A DNA stretch of 64,000 nucleotides from Caldilineaceae bacterium (lineage in GTDB: Bacteria; Chloroflexota; Anaerolineae; Caldilineales; Caldilineaceae). The notes under the pieces were generated by a model, which did no database searches, was not told the DNA's origin, and saw nothing but the letters and a program-made list of their open reading frames with translations. The stretch's first letter is position 1. Each line of letters starts with the position of its first letter. The stretch spans positions 56,192 to 120,191 of the forward strand of contig JAJEDJ010000045.1 in assembly GCA_022821545.1 (NCBI GenBank). The letters run 5' to 3'. This document shows positions 40,929 through 48,832 of the stretch, in pieces. The translations under genes were made by a program, and so were the position numbers.

Positions 40929-41681
40929 TTACCGCAGGCTGCGCAGCAATATCTCACCGAAAGTCTCCTCCTGTTCCGCAGCGATCTCCCTCTGCTTGAT
41001 CAACTCCAGAACAGCCAGAAACGTAACGATGATCTCCTGGCGGCTCCGGCTTTGGGAAAGAAGCGCCGAGAAAGTCAGTGAACCGCCGGCCCTGCCATTC
41101 TCCTCTGCCCGGCCACTTATCCGCTCTCGAATCGACTCGATCTTTTCGGCAACGGTAACCGGGTATGAGCGAACGGAGGGAAGATCCGGGTCGTTGGGGA
41201 AGCTGCTCAAAGCCCTCTGCGCCGCATCCGCCAGCTTTTGGATGGTGAGAGCGGACAGATCCAGCTTCCGGTCTATCTGCGGCGGGGTTGCTCGCGCACT
41301 GGTGCGCAACCCGATCGAAGCGCGCAGCCGGAGTTCGCCCGCCGCGGCTCTGAAACGGCGGTAGTCCTGCAGCTGCCGGAGCAACGCCTCGCTCTGTCCC
41401 TCCTCCTCTTCCTCCTCACTTTCCGGGTGGGGCAGCAGGCCGCGGCTCTTGATGTAGAGAAGGCGGGCCGCCACGACCAGGAAATCGGCCAGCGCTTCCG
41501 GATCGATCTCCTGCAGCGCTTCGATCGCGCGCAGGTACCGGTCCGTTATTGCCACCAGCGAGACTTCCGTGATATCCAGTTCTTCGCGTTCGATCAGATG
41601 GAGCAGGAGCCCGATTGGGCCGTCGAAGATTGGGAGGCTGACCGGGTAGCCGGCGCCCAGTGGATTGAGGGCGGTCTCCAT
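40929..41681 (-). CDS. scpA: Segregation and condensation protein A (kleisin)
   Basis: ScpA bridges SMC heads with ScpB in chromosome condensation. The 250-residue protein has the N-terminal kleisin region FDGPIGLLLHLIEREELDITEVSLVAITDRYL, an acidic break (ESEEEEEEGQ) and the C-terminal winged helix (ALLSQSRSRQEIIVTFLAVLELIKQREI...). No scpB is adjacent, unlike in many genomes. It begins 5 bases past the stop of the large amidase-domain gene, so it may depend on that transcript. Confidence 0.93.
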   Translation of the reverse strand: METALNPLGAGYPVSLPIFDGPIGLLLHLIEREELDITEVSLVAITDRYLRAIEALQEIDPEALADFLVVAARLLYIKSRGLLPHPESEEEEEEGQSEALLRQLQDYRRFRAAAGELRLRASIGLRTSARATPPQIDRKLDLSALTIQKLADAAQRALSSFPNDPDLPSVRSYPVTVAEKIESIRERISGRAEENGRAGGSLTFSALLSQSRSRQEIIVTFLAVLELIKQREIAAEQEETFGEILLRSLR

Positions 41682-41686
41682 GCCGG

Positions 41687-44600
41687 TTATGGCTCGAGCA
41701 GGGACCGGAAACGGCGTCCATCGTGGGCCAGCTGCAGCAGTCTCTGCGAGGCCGATATGGCGTCAGAGTCTTCCAGGTGGTCGATCTCAACGCCTGCATC
41801 GGTCAGGCGCCGTTCAGCTTGCGCCGTCGAGATCGTCCCGGCGCCGACCAAAGTCACATACCTCGCCTGCAGCGCATCTTCAAGGAAAGTGCCCGCAACC
41901 GGCTTGAACTCGTCGAAATAGTGGCCGGCCTTCGCCAACGTCTCGGTCATCGACGCCTCAGATGGAAACAGGACATAGTGATACGGAGGGATCCCGCTCC
42001 GGACGCGCTCGATCTCTGCGATAAGCGTGTCGCGCCATCGATTGCCTTGCAGCCATTCGCTCCCCGGGCACGGCGTGGCATTGTACGAAAACTCATTGTG
42101 GCCCAAGACATCGGCAGGCTGCAGCTCAAACTCCTGTAGCAACCATGCGATCAGGCGGGCGCCGGAGTGGATCTGTTGCGGCGACGGAACGGCGCCGTTC
42201 ATGAAGCTGCCGGCAAATGCGACGCCGATCGCGTAAGAGTTGTGCCTGTCGACGTGGTGCGTTCGCAGCTCCACCGGCTGCGTCTGCAGGATCTCACCAT
42301 CCGCGGGAATGAAGTAGTGGTACCCGATACCGGACCAGGCGCTCTTTCCCCGGTCAAGATCTTCGTCAACGTGCGCCCGGGCAATCTGTTCCGGCCCGAC
42401 GTGGGGCGGCAGGGCCGTATGATGGACGGCTATGTGGGTGATGGCGGCCAGCTGCCGGCGCCGGTAGCGCAAGGTGGCGTGCCGGGGCAGATCATGGCTG
42501 ATGTCCCGAATCTGGGGTCTAGCGACCAATTCCCGCCGGACCGGTTGCTCTTGCGCGTCCGGTACGCCCCCCTGCGACCGGCGATCTTCGCCGCCCAGCG
42601 TTTGCATCCGGCCGTTCGCCGCCCGGACGCTCTCCGCTGGCCGTTCCTGCGGGCCGGGGCCCGGCTCGCGTCCGGCAGGCGCTTCAACCGTCGTTGTCGG
42701 ATCGGCCCCCGTCCGCACGGCGTTGATAAGAATGTCCTTCCAGCGCCGCCCTTGCAGCCATTGCTCTCCGGGAGACGTGTGGTTGATAAATTCGTTCACC
42801 CCGCGAATACTTGCCAGTGTCAACTGCGGGAACTCCTCCATCAGCCAGGCGATCAACTCCCGCCCCGACTTGATCTGTGCCGGCGTCGGAATATCATCAC
42901 TGAACTCTCCGGCAAAGCCGATGTTGATCGCCCGTGCAATATAGGGGACTCGGCCGTCAACCACTTCCATCAGCGGTTGCGTCTGGTAGATTGCGCCGTT
43001 GGAGGCGATGAAGAACTGATAGAGTATACCGGGCAGCCGGCGATGGAACGCCGCCGCAATCGTCTGCAGCGGCGTGATAGGCGGCGCAGCCGTGTGGTTG
43101 ATGACGATAAACTCGACATCGCCAGCCTCACGCCGTACAAAGCGCTGTGAATCGCGCGGCAGACGTTCGACCACATCTTCGACCGGCGGTTTCGGCGCTG
43201 GAATCCTCTCCGGCTCGGTCAGGGCAAGGCCGCCGTCCGGCGTCTCCTCATCTACTCCCTGCGCCGGCGGCGAGAGCGGGGCAGAGGTGAGGAACTGGAT
43301 AATCTTCTCGTTGAGGGCGCCCTTCCAGGCAGGACCGGTGTCGAAGGTGCTTCCGGGGCTGGAAGTGTCCAACAGCTCGCACATTCCAACCACGCTCTCC
43401 GCCGTCAGCTGGAATTCAGGCAGCATCCAGGCGCACAAGCGGGCCGCCGCCGTCAGTTGGGCCGGGGGAGGCACTGCTTCGTCAAAGCTCCCCTCCAGGC
43501 AGATGTTTACGCCGGTCAGGCTCCACTCCGCCTCATCGTTTACCACCGCCTCAACCTCGGCCACCCGGAGAATCTGTCCCGATTCCAGAATGAAGTAGTG
43601 GTAGGCGATTCCAGGGTAACCCTGCGATATATGGGCCTGCGCAACGGTCTGAATCGGCACGCCCGACGGCGCGCCGGTGTGACAGATCACCAGCCTCCGG
43701 ATCTGATCGAGCGTGCGTAAGGCAAAGGGATTTTCACCGCGCGGTAAGGAGGACGCGATATCGACGACCGGGGGCTCGTGGGGCGGAGAAGACCAAGGAT
43801 CTTCCGCTCTCACCTGCAGATCGGGAGTCGTTTCCGGTTGCGGCGCCGGGTCAGCCGTTACTTTCTGTTGCTCTACAGTTTCAGTTTCGGGTTCAGCGGC
43901 CTGCTCCGCGTCAGGCATCCGGGGCGCCTTGCTCACACTCAGCCAGCGGGTGAGTATGTCCGACTGCATCGTCTGGAACCAGTTTTCACCACCGCTGATC
44001 AGGTCCAGGACAAGCGTGTAGTTGCCTGGGCTGTCGGGAATGACCATCTGCGCGTCAATGGTGACCGTTTCGCCAGGCGCCACGTCATTGGGCAGTTCGG
44101 TAAGAACCGGGCTGCCGTCAGGGTAGGGCAGTTCCTGCCGGTTCTGGAAAAAATGATAGCCGAGAGACACCTGTTGCGGTCCCTCAGCCGGCCAGGCAAT
44201 CGTACCCGTATTTCGGACCGTCACCGGGAAATTGATAACCTGGCCCGGGAAAAGCGGGCTCGGGGGTTTCCCCTTCAGCCACTGCACCCTGTACACCATC
44301 CCGCGGCCCATTCTCATCTCTTCGGTGACTTCGACCTCCTGCCGCTCCTCTACAACGCCGGCGGGCCCCGGCACTGCCGGCTCCTCCGGCTGAAGGTTCG
44401 GGCGCGCTTCCGGCTGACTTTCCGGCTCGCGCTCCACCCGCCGCTCCTGCTGAGCGAGTTCAGTCTCTACGTTCCAGCGATAGTCGTGGCGCAACGCAGC
44501 GCGAAAATCTCTGATTACGCCCTCTTTCCCCTTGATATGCCAGCGGTCCAACTGCGGCCAGCGGTACAACACCAGCGCCTGAATCTTCTGCGCGTTCTGG

Positions 44601-45520
44601 CGATTCCAGCGATCGATTTCGGCATAGGCTGCCTGAATCCATCCCCGGTTGATGTTCTCCCAAGGACCGGCCTGGTCAGTTTCCGTTATGTACACGGGCA
44701 ACTGGCGCATGTTGACCGGGATCGCATGCATGAAGTCCCGGTATGCCTGGAAGTGACAGTGATGCTGGGGGAAATCCGGCAGCTTGCTGTTGTCCAGAAT
44801 CAGGGTAGGATTCGCCCCATGGGTAAAGGTATGCAACGTGATTCCGTCGCAGCCACTGGCCCCGCACTGAAGCAAAATGTCCTGAAAATACTTTATCCAG
44901 TCGCCGCTGGGGTTGCCGGGATAGACCGTTTGCGTGTTCCATGGGGCCACCGCGCCCACCAACACCTGGTCCTCATCACGACCCTCCAGGCCATGAATCG
45001 CCTGGCGGCACATGCCGTAGCAGTTGGCGTAGAGTTGAGGCGTAATCAACTCCTCACCTTCCACCGTATCCAAGACCGCCTCCCTGTCGTCTGCGTTCAG
45101 CAGTGCGCTAAACCGATCAGGCAGGTTCCGCAGAGTCGGGTCGCCGGCCGGCGCGTCGCCAAAGTGCTGGCGCGTATCGAGCGCCGACGCCTGGCTGGGA
45201 CGCCCGATCGCATAGTTCATCTCATTGCCGATGACCCAGCGGCTGCACCCTTTGCTGGCGCTCACAAAATTGGCGCAGCGGCGAGCGAAGTTGGCATACT
45301 CGCTGCTCGGCGGCAGGGTGCCCTGGGGAAAGTAACCATTGTTCAGGCAAACGATCACGCCCAGTCCCTGACGGCTGAGTGAACTGTAATCCTTGCCCGT
45401 GAGATCGTTCGGATCATGGCCCACCACCTCGCTGAACACGATCCAGCCCGGTTTCCCGGCCGCGCGCATGTGCTCTTCGCCGCCAAAATCGTGGATGCCA
45501 AATATGAAGTCGCTATTCAC
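41687..45520 (-). CDS. Multi-domain protein: GH-A-like barrel, Ig-like domain and three amidase_2 (PGRP) domains
   Basis: The protein has 1277 residues and no signal peptide. Residues 1-350 resemble clan GH-A glycosidases, with candidate acid Glu100 (WVIGNEMN) and nucleophile Glu280 (VYITETDQ). Residues of about 405-540 form an NBR1/Ig-like beta domain. Three T7-lysozyme/PGRP amidase domains follow at about 600-765, 795-950 and 1015-1165. Domain III keeps the zinc set H1033/H1034, H1141 (GHNEF) and C1151 (TPCPG). Domain I (H614) and domain II (H809) keep the first His, but the second is Met or Val and the Cys is Ser. It is probably a glycan- or peptidoglycan-binding hydrolase with one active amidase. 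How it leaves the cell is unclear. Confidence 0.82.
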   Translation of the reverse strand: MNSDFIFGIHDFGGEEHMRAAGKPGWIVFSEVVGHDPNDLTGKDYSSLSRQGLGVIVCLNNGYFPQGTLPPSSEYANFARRCANFVSASKGCSRWVIGNEMNYAIGRPSQASALDTRQHFGDAPAGDPTLRNLPDRFSALLNADDREAVLDTVEGEELITPQLYANCYGMCRQAIHGLEGRDEDQVLVGAVAPWNTQTVYPGNPSGDWIKYFQDILLQCGASGCDGITLHTFTHGANPTLILDNSKLPDFPQHHCHFQAYRDFMHAIPVNMRQLPVYITETDQAGPWENINRGWIQAAYAEIDRWNRQNAQKIQALVLYRWPQLDRWHIKGKEGVIRDFRAALRHDYRWNVETELAQQERRVEREPESQPEARPNLQPEEPAVPGPAGVVEERQEVEVTEEMRMGRGMVYRVQWLKGKPPSPLFPGQVINFPVTVRNTGTIAWPAEGPQQVSLGYHFFQNRQELPYPDGSPVLTELPNDVAPGETVTIDAQMVIPDSPGNYTLVLDLISGGENWFQTMQSDILTRWLSVSKAPRMPDAEQAAEPETETVEQQKVTADPAPQPETTPDLQVRAEDPWSSPPHEPPVVDIASSLPRGENPFALRTLDQIRRLVICHTGAPSGVPIQTVAQAHISQGYPGIAYHYFILESGQILRVAEVEAVVNDEAEWSLTGVNICLEGSFDEAVPPPAQLTAAARLCAWMLPEFQLTAESVVGMCELLDTSSPGSTFDTGPAWKGALNEKIIQFLTSAPLSPPAQGVDEETPDGGLALTEPERIPAPKPPVEDVVERLPRDSQRFVRREAGDVEFIVINHTAAPPITPLQTIAAAFHRRLPGILYQFFIASNGAIYQTQPLMEVVDGRVPYIARAINIGFAGEFSDDIPTPAQIKSGRELIAWLMEEFPQLTLASIRGVNEFINHTSPGEQWLQGRRWKDILINAVRTGADPTTTVEAPAGREPGPGPQERPAESVRAANGRMQTLGGEDRRSQGGVPDAQEQPVRRELVARPQIRDISHDLPRHATLRYRRRQLAAITHIAVHHTALPPHVGPEQIARAHVDEDLDRGKSAWSGIGYHYFIPADGEILQTQPVELRTHHVDRHNSYAIGVAFAGSFMNGAVPSPQQIHSGARLIAWLLQEFELQPADVLGHNEFSYNATPCPGSEWLQGNRWRDTLIAEIERVRSGIPPYHYVLFPSEASMTETLAKAGHYFDEFKPVAGTFLEDALQARYVTLVGAGTISTAQAERRLTDAGVEIDHLEDSDAISASQRLLQLAHDGRRFRSLLEP

Positions 45521-45618
45521 GGTTCGCAGAGGTTGTCAGGTCTCAAATGGGTGGAGGCCGCTGGCCCGAATGCCTCGTGCAAACGGGGAAGGTCAGGTAC
45601 AGGTACGAGGGTCAAAAC

Positions 45619-45647
45619 ATTGTAATACAGGGGAACAGTTTCGGCAA
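45619..45647 (-). promoter_or_regulatory. Promoter for the 1277-residue amidase-domain gene
   Basis: On the minus strand, TTGCCG (45647-45642) and TACAAT (45624-45619) are separated by 17 bases and lie about 95 bases ahead of the start codon at 45520, just downstream of the helicase terminator. Confidence 0.55.
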
Positions 45648-45655
45648 AAGCCCGC

Positions 45656-45700
45656 AAAAAAAGCCCGCCTGAACTGCGTCGCCGCAGCGTCCAGAGCGGG
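45656..45700 (-). terminator. Rho-independent terminator after the helicase gene
   Basis: Read on the minus strand, a bulged GC-rich stem (45700-45696 with 45668-45664; inner helix closed by a GCGA tetraloop) is followed by seven consecutive T at 45662-45656. Confidence 0.75.
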
Positions 45701-45740
45701 TGCCGAAATCAGCGCTTCACGTACCGTGAAAAGGTTGAAT

Positions 45741-47909
45741 CTATGCCTGTACCTGGACACGATTGAGCAGATTCAGAAGAGGCCCCCGCTGCTCCATTCC
45801 TCTCTCGCCATATTCACTCAAACCCAGGTACACGCTGCGCCGCGTGCGCCGCAGGAGACCGATCAACAGGCGCCGCAGACTATCCTGCCGGCTGCGGATC
45901 TCGTCGGAGTCACCCCAACTCCTGTCTCGGGGCCAGTTTCTTGAGAGAACATAGGGATGGGTCAGCGGCTGGTGAATGCGTTGCCACCAGCCCTCCGCCC
46001 CGACATCGAGCCAGAACTGAACATCCACGGCGCGGTTCCGCATCAAGAAGGTGTATGCCGGCGCAATAAACACAGCGTCATCCTCAACCGTCCACGCCGG
46101 CAGATAGAGCGCGCCCAGCGCGCCGCTTTCCACAAGGTCGACGTAGGCCCTGCCTGTCTCAAGTTGCGAGGAAGAAAGGGGACCGTCCCCGACACCGTTC
46201 TCCTGCTCGCCGCCATTGACCGCGAAGGCGCTCTCTCCTATCGCCCAGCGAAAGTTGCGCGCCGATCGGGCCAGCTGATCCGCCAGCCGGGCGGCGTCCG
46301 GCTGTTCGTGGAACCCATATCCCGGCTGACTCAGCTTTTCGCCAAAAATGCGGGCGAAGAACCGGTCCAGCGGCGAAAACTCGCTTTCCGCCCTGTAGCC
46401 GGCCAGCCATTCGCGCAGCCCTTCGTATATCTCTCCGGCAGCGAACGAAACACGCTTTTGCACGTCTCCCCGCAGCTCTTCAAAGGCGGTCAGCACGCCG
46501 TCGGCACCGTCCCTGTCGCTGTATGCCGCCTGCGCCAACACACTGGCCCGCACGGGATCCAAGGGGGCGAGAGCGCTTTCAAGAGCCAGCGCCACATCCG
46601 ATCGCGGCGGCCGCCGTTGCCAGACCGGATGCGCGAGCGCGGCCAGAGTGAGCAGCGTCCGCACCGCGGGCTCGGCGTTCAGGGCCCGGCTGGGCCGGTG
46701 GCTGCTTGCAGGAATATCTCTCTCCTCCAATCGGGACAGCAAACTGAAACGCAGAGCATCGCTCACAAAGGGCGCCAGCACCGCGATCTCTCCCGGCGCC
46801 ACCCCTTCTTCCTTGACCAGCCGCTCGATCCTGTTTACAGTCCACTCGATCATCTGCGGGTAGAAACGGTGCGAGCTATCGGGAAACACAATCGGACTGC
46901 CGTCCTTCAAGTCCGGCTCGCCTTCCGCGTCCTCCTCCCTGCCCTTTTCCCTGCCCTTCAGGACTTGCCCGCCGACGGCACGGTTGATGCGGCCGATCAG
47001 CTCAGAGGAACCGGGCGCAGCGACGAACGACCGCCGCAACCGGATGCGTTTCTCCGTGAAGCGAGCCAAACGTTCAGCATTCGGCGGGTCCGCCCCCAAG
47101 AATGCGCGGTAGCCGCCATCCTCATCGTACACGATCAGCGCGCTCTCCAACTGGGGCAGCCAGCGGCGCACGAGCTCCTGCGCCGCGAAAGTTTCTTCCT
47201 CGGCATTGTCGAAGATCAGATGGCGAAAACTGCGGAACAGATGGGTCCTGCACCATTCGTTCTCGAGTATCACTTGCAAAAAGATCTGCATCTGCAGGCT
47301 GTAGTCGACCAGCGATTCCTGCAAACACAGCTGCCGGAACTCCTGGCTGATGCGGAGACCCGTACGCAAAACATTCAACCGGGCGACCATCTTCTCGCCA
47401 GGCGGAACGGTGCTCTCAAGGCGGCCGTAGGCCTCCTCCAGAGTGAAACCGTGCAGAGCAGCCTTGTTCAGATTGTCCAGCACCTGGCTGACGATGCGAC
47501 TCCTCTGCAGACGAATCGCGTCGAACTCTCCCTGCTGGGCCGCTCTCTCCACCAGACCGGCCATATGGTACTGCGTCGTCTCCAGGTTGAGAAAGGTCGG
47601 TTCTCTGTGGGGAGCAGCGAAGCCGGCCGCGGGCGCGGCCAGCGGCCAGTATAGCGCCACACTCGAACGGGCAAGAGAGGCAGTCGTCGTCACCTGCACC
47701 AGGGCACCCGCGGGCAGCTCAGAACTGAGTAACGCCTCCTGGTAGGGTTGTCCCAGGCTGCGCTGGGGCACCAGTACCAGAATCTGGTCGCCTCTTACAC
47801 GCTCCTGGCGCAGCAGCCACAGGACGCGCTCAATCGCCGCGGTCGTTTTGCCGGCGCCGAACGGTCCGCTTAGAAACAAGGTATTGGACTGGAGAATCGA
47901 TTGTTCCAA
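45741..47909 (-). CDS. AddB/UvrD-like superfamily 1 helicase-type protein
   Basis: The 722-residue protein has Walker A GPFGAGKTT at residues 15-23, with the fold of UvrD/AddB ATPases (QILVLVPQRSLGQPYQEALL, RHLIFDNAEEETFAAQELV). The motif II region reads D-N-A-E-E rather than D-E-x-Q-D, so the catalytic Glu may be shifted or missing. There is no C-terminal nuclease domain and no AddA-like partner nearby. The TTG at 47909 sits one base after the stop of the thioredoxin-like gene, so it probably depends on that gene's translation. Its role in recombination or repair is inferred. Confidence 0.7.
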   Translation of the reverse strand: MEQSILQSNTLFLSGPFGAGKTTAAIERVLWLLRQERVRGDQILVLVPQRSLGQPYQEALLSSELPAGALVQVTTTASLARSSVALYWPLAAPAAGFAAPHREPTFLNLETTQYHMAGLVERAAQQGEFDAIRLQRSRIVSQVLDNLNKAALHGFTLEEAYGRLESTVPPGEKMVARLNVLRTGLRISQEFRQLCLQESLVDYSLQMQIFLQVILENEWCRTHLFRSFRHLIFDNAEEETFAAQELVRRWLPQLESALIVYDEDGGYRAFLGADPPNAERLARFTEKRIRLRRSFVAAPGSSELIGRINRAVGGQVLKGREKGREEDAEGEPDLKDGSPIVFPDSSHRFYPQMIEWTVNRIERLVKEEGVAPGEIAVLAPFVSDALRFSLLSRLEERDIPASSHRPSRALNAEPAVRTLLTLAALAHPVWQRRPPRSDVALALESALAPLDPVRASVLAQAAYSDRDGADGVLTAFEELRGDVQKRVSFAAGEIYEGLREWLAGYRAESEFSPLDRFFARIFGEKLSQPGYGFHEQPDAARLADQLARSARNFRWAIGESAFAVNGGEQENGVGDGPLSSSQLETGRAYVDLVESGALGALYLPAWTVEDDAVFIAPAYTFLMRNRAVDVQFWLDVGAEGWWQRIHQPLTHPYVLSRNWPRDRSWGDSDEIRSRQDSLRRLLIGLLRRTRRSVYLGLSEYGERGMEQRGPLLNLLNRVQVQA

Positions 47910-47910
47910 G

Positions 47911-48663
47911 CTAGTTGGCCGTGTATGGTTCGGCCAGCAGCGCCTGAATCACCGATTCCGAGTATCCGTACTGGCCTTCACCGATCTTAAGGTAGCGGAT
48001 CTGTCCGGTCTTGTCGATGAAGTACATCGCCGGCCAGTAGCGGTTGTTATAGGAGCGCCACGTCTTCCAGTCATTGTCGATTGCAACTGCGAATGGGATC
48101 GACAGCCGGGTAAGGGAGTTCTCGACGTTTTGCACGTCCCGTTCGTGCCTGAACTCAGGCGTGTGAACGCCGATAATCACAAAACCGTCATCTGCGTACT
48201 TCCGATGCCATTCCCTCAACGAGGGAATTACGTTTACGCAGTTGTATCACCCATAGGTCCAGAACTCGACCAGTACGACATTGCCCCGCAAATCGGCCAG
48301 CTTCAGCGGCTCCGAGTTCAGCCATACCTGGTTGAGAAGCTCCGGCGCCTCTCCCTGCGGCCGCAATTTGGCCAGAAGTTCCAGCTGTTCCGCGGTCGGT
48401 CCGGGGACCAACGCGCCGCCGGACTCTCCGGCAGCAGCAGACTGACCCTGCGCGCCATCGCTTGCGCCGGCCATCGCATCTTCCTTGTCCGAAGCTTGCC
48501 CGGCCCGCTCCTGCGCGACTCGAGTTTGAATCGCTTCAACTTTCGCGCCCTGATCGCTCTGACTGCCCTGGGTCGAAATCGCTTCCGGCATAGCGCAGCC
48601 GGCCAGCAGCAGCCCACTGATCAACGTCAGCAGAAGAGTCAGCAGAACGGTTCGGAAGGGCAT
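47911..48663 (-). CDS. Thioredoxin-like (DipZ/TlpA-type) lipoprotein, probable selenoprotein with in-frame TGA (Sec)
   Basis: One continuous frame is broken only by TGA at 48249-48247. Before it are a lipoprotein signal (MPFRTVLLTL... LLLAGC), a Gln/Ala/Ser-rich tether and the thioredoxin strand VVLVEFWTYG. After it come YNC, VIIGVHTPEF, AVAIDNDWKTW and the cis-Pro segment NRYWPAMYFID. Relatives read F-W-T-Y-S-C-I-N-C, so the TGA stands exactly at the first redox Cys, giving U-x-x-C. An 8-bp hairpin with a GUU loop lies 26 bases downstream (loop start), matching bacterial SECIS geometry. With Sec the product is about 250 residues. The start is uncertain: ATG 48663 suits the signal peptide, while 48717 and 48738 are alternatives. 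A nonsense mutation cannot be excluded. Confidence 0.8.
48210..48228 (-). other. Candidate bacterial SECIS element
   Basis: On the minus strand the RNA forms AUUCCCUC-GUU-GAGGGAAU, a perfect 8-bp stem with a 3-base loop beginning with G. It starts 18 bases and its loop 26 bases after the UGA. Bacterial SECIS elements lie in this range and usually have a G at the start of the apical loop. Confidence 0.65.
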
Positions 48664-48740
48664 TCCGCGTCCGACTCCATTGTCGGTGAATGCTTTGGTA
48701 AGAGTTTTCACGATCATCTCAGTGTCTATTGTGTGCAAAG

Positions 48741-48763
48741 GGAGGCGCGCACTGCGCGCCTCC
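48741..48763 (-). terminator. Strong hairpin between spondin-LysM gene and selenoprotein gene
   Basis: A perfect 10-bp stem (48741-48750 with 48754-48763) with a 3-base loop follows the spondin-LysM gene on the minus strand. Only a short T run follows, so termination may be partial. Confidence 0.5.
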
Positions 48764-48787
48764 GTACCTCACTGCGGGTCGGGGGAC

Positions 48788-48832
48788 CCTCAATCGCTGC
48801 ATCCTCAATCCCTACATCCTCAATCCCTACAT
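48788..48832. repeat. Three tandem 15-bp repeats
   Basis: Units at 48788-48802, 48803-48817 and 48818-48832 read CCTCAATCCCTACAT (the first with two changes). The last unit covers the stop codon of the spondin-LysM gene. The function is unknown. Confidence 0.85.

Noticed and set aside
43778..45382. 534-codon plus-strand frame opposite the 1277-residue gene
   Set aside because: The composition is Arg/His/Leu-rich with no motifs. The minus strand has clear GH, Ig-like and amidase domains.
45957..47654. 565-codon plus-strand frame opposite the helicase gene
   Set aside because: It has no family features; the opposite strand has Walker A at the right place.
47911..48219. Separate 102-residue gene starting at TTG 48219
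   Set aside because: Its start is inside a thioredoxin domain and inside the SECIS-like stem, with no RBS. It is better explained as the part after the TGA of one gene.
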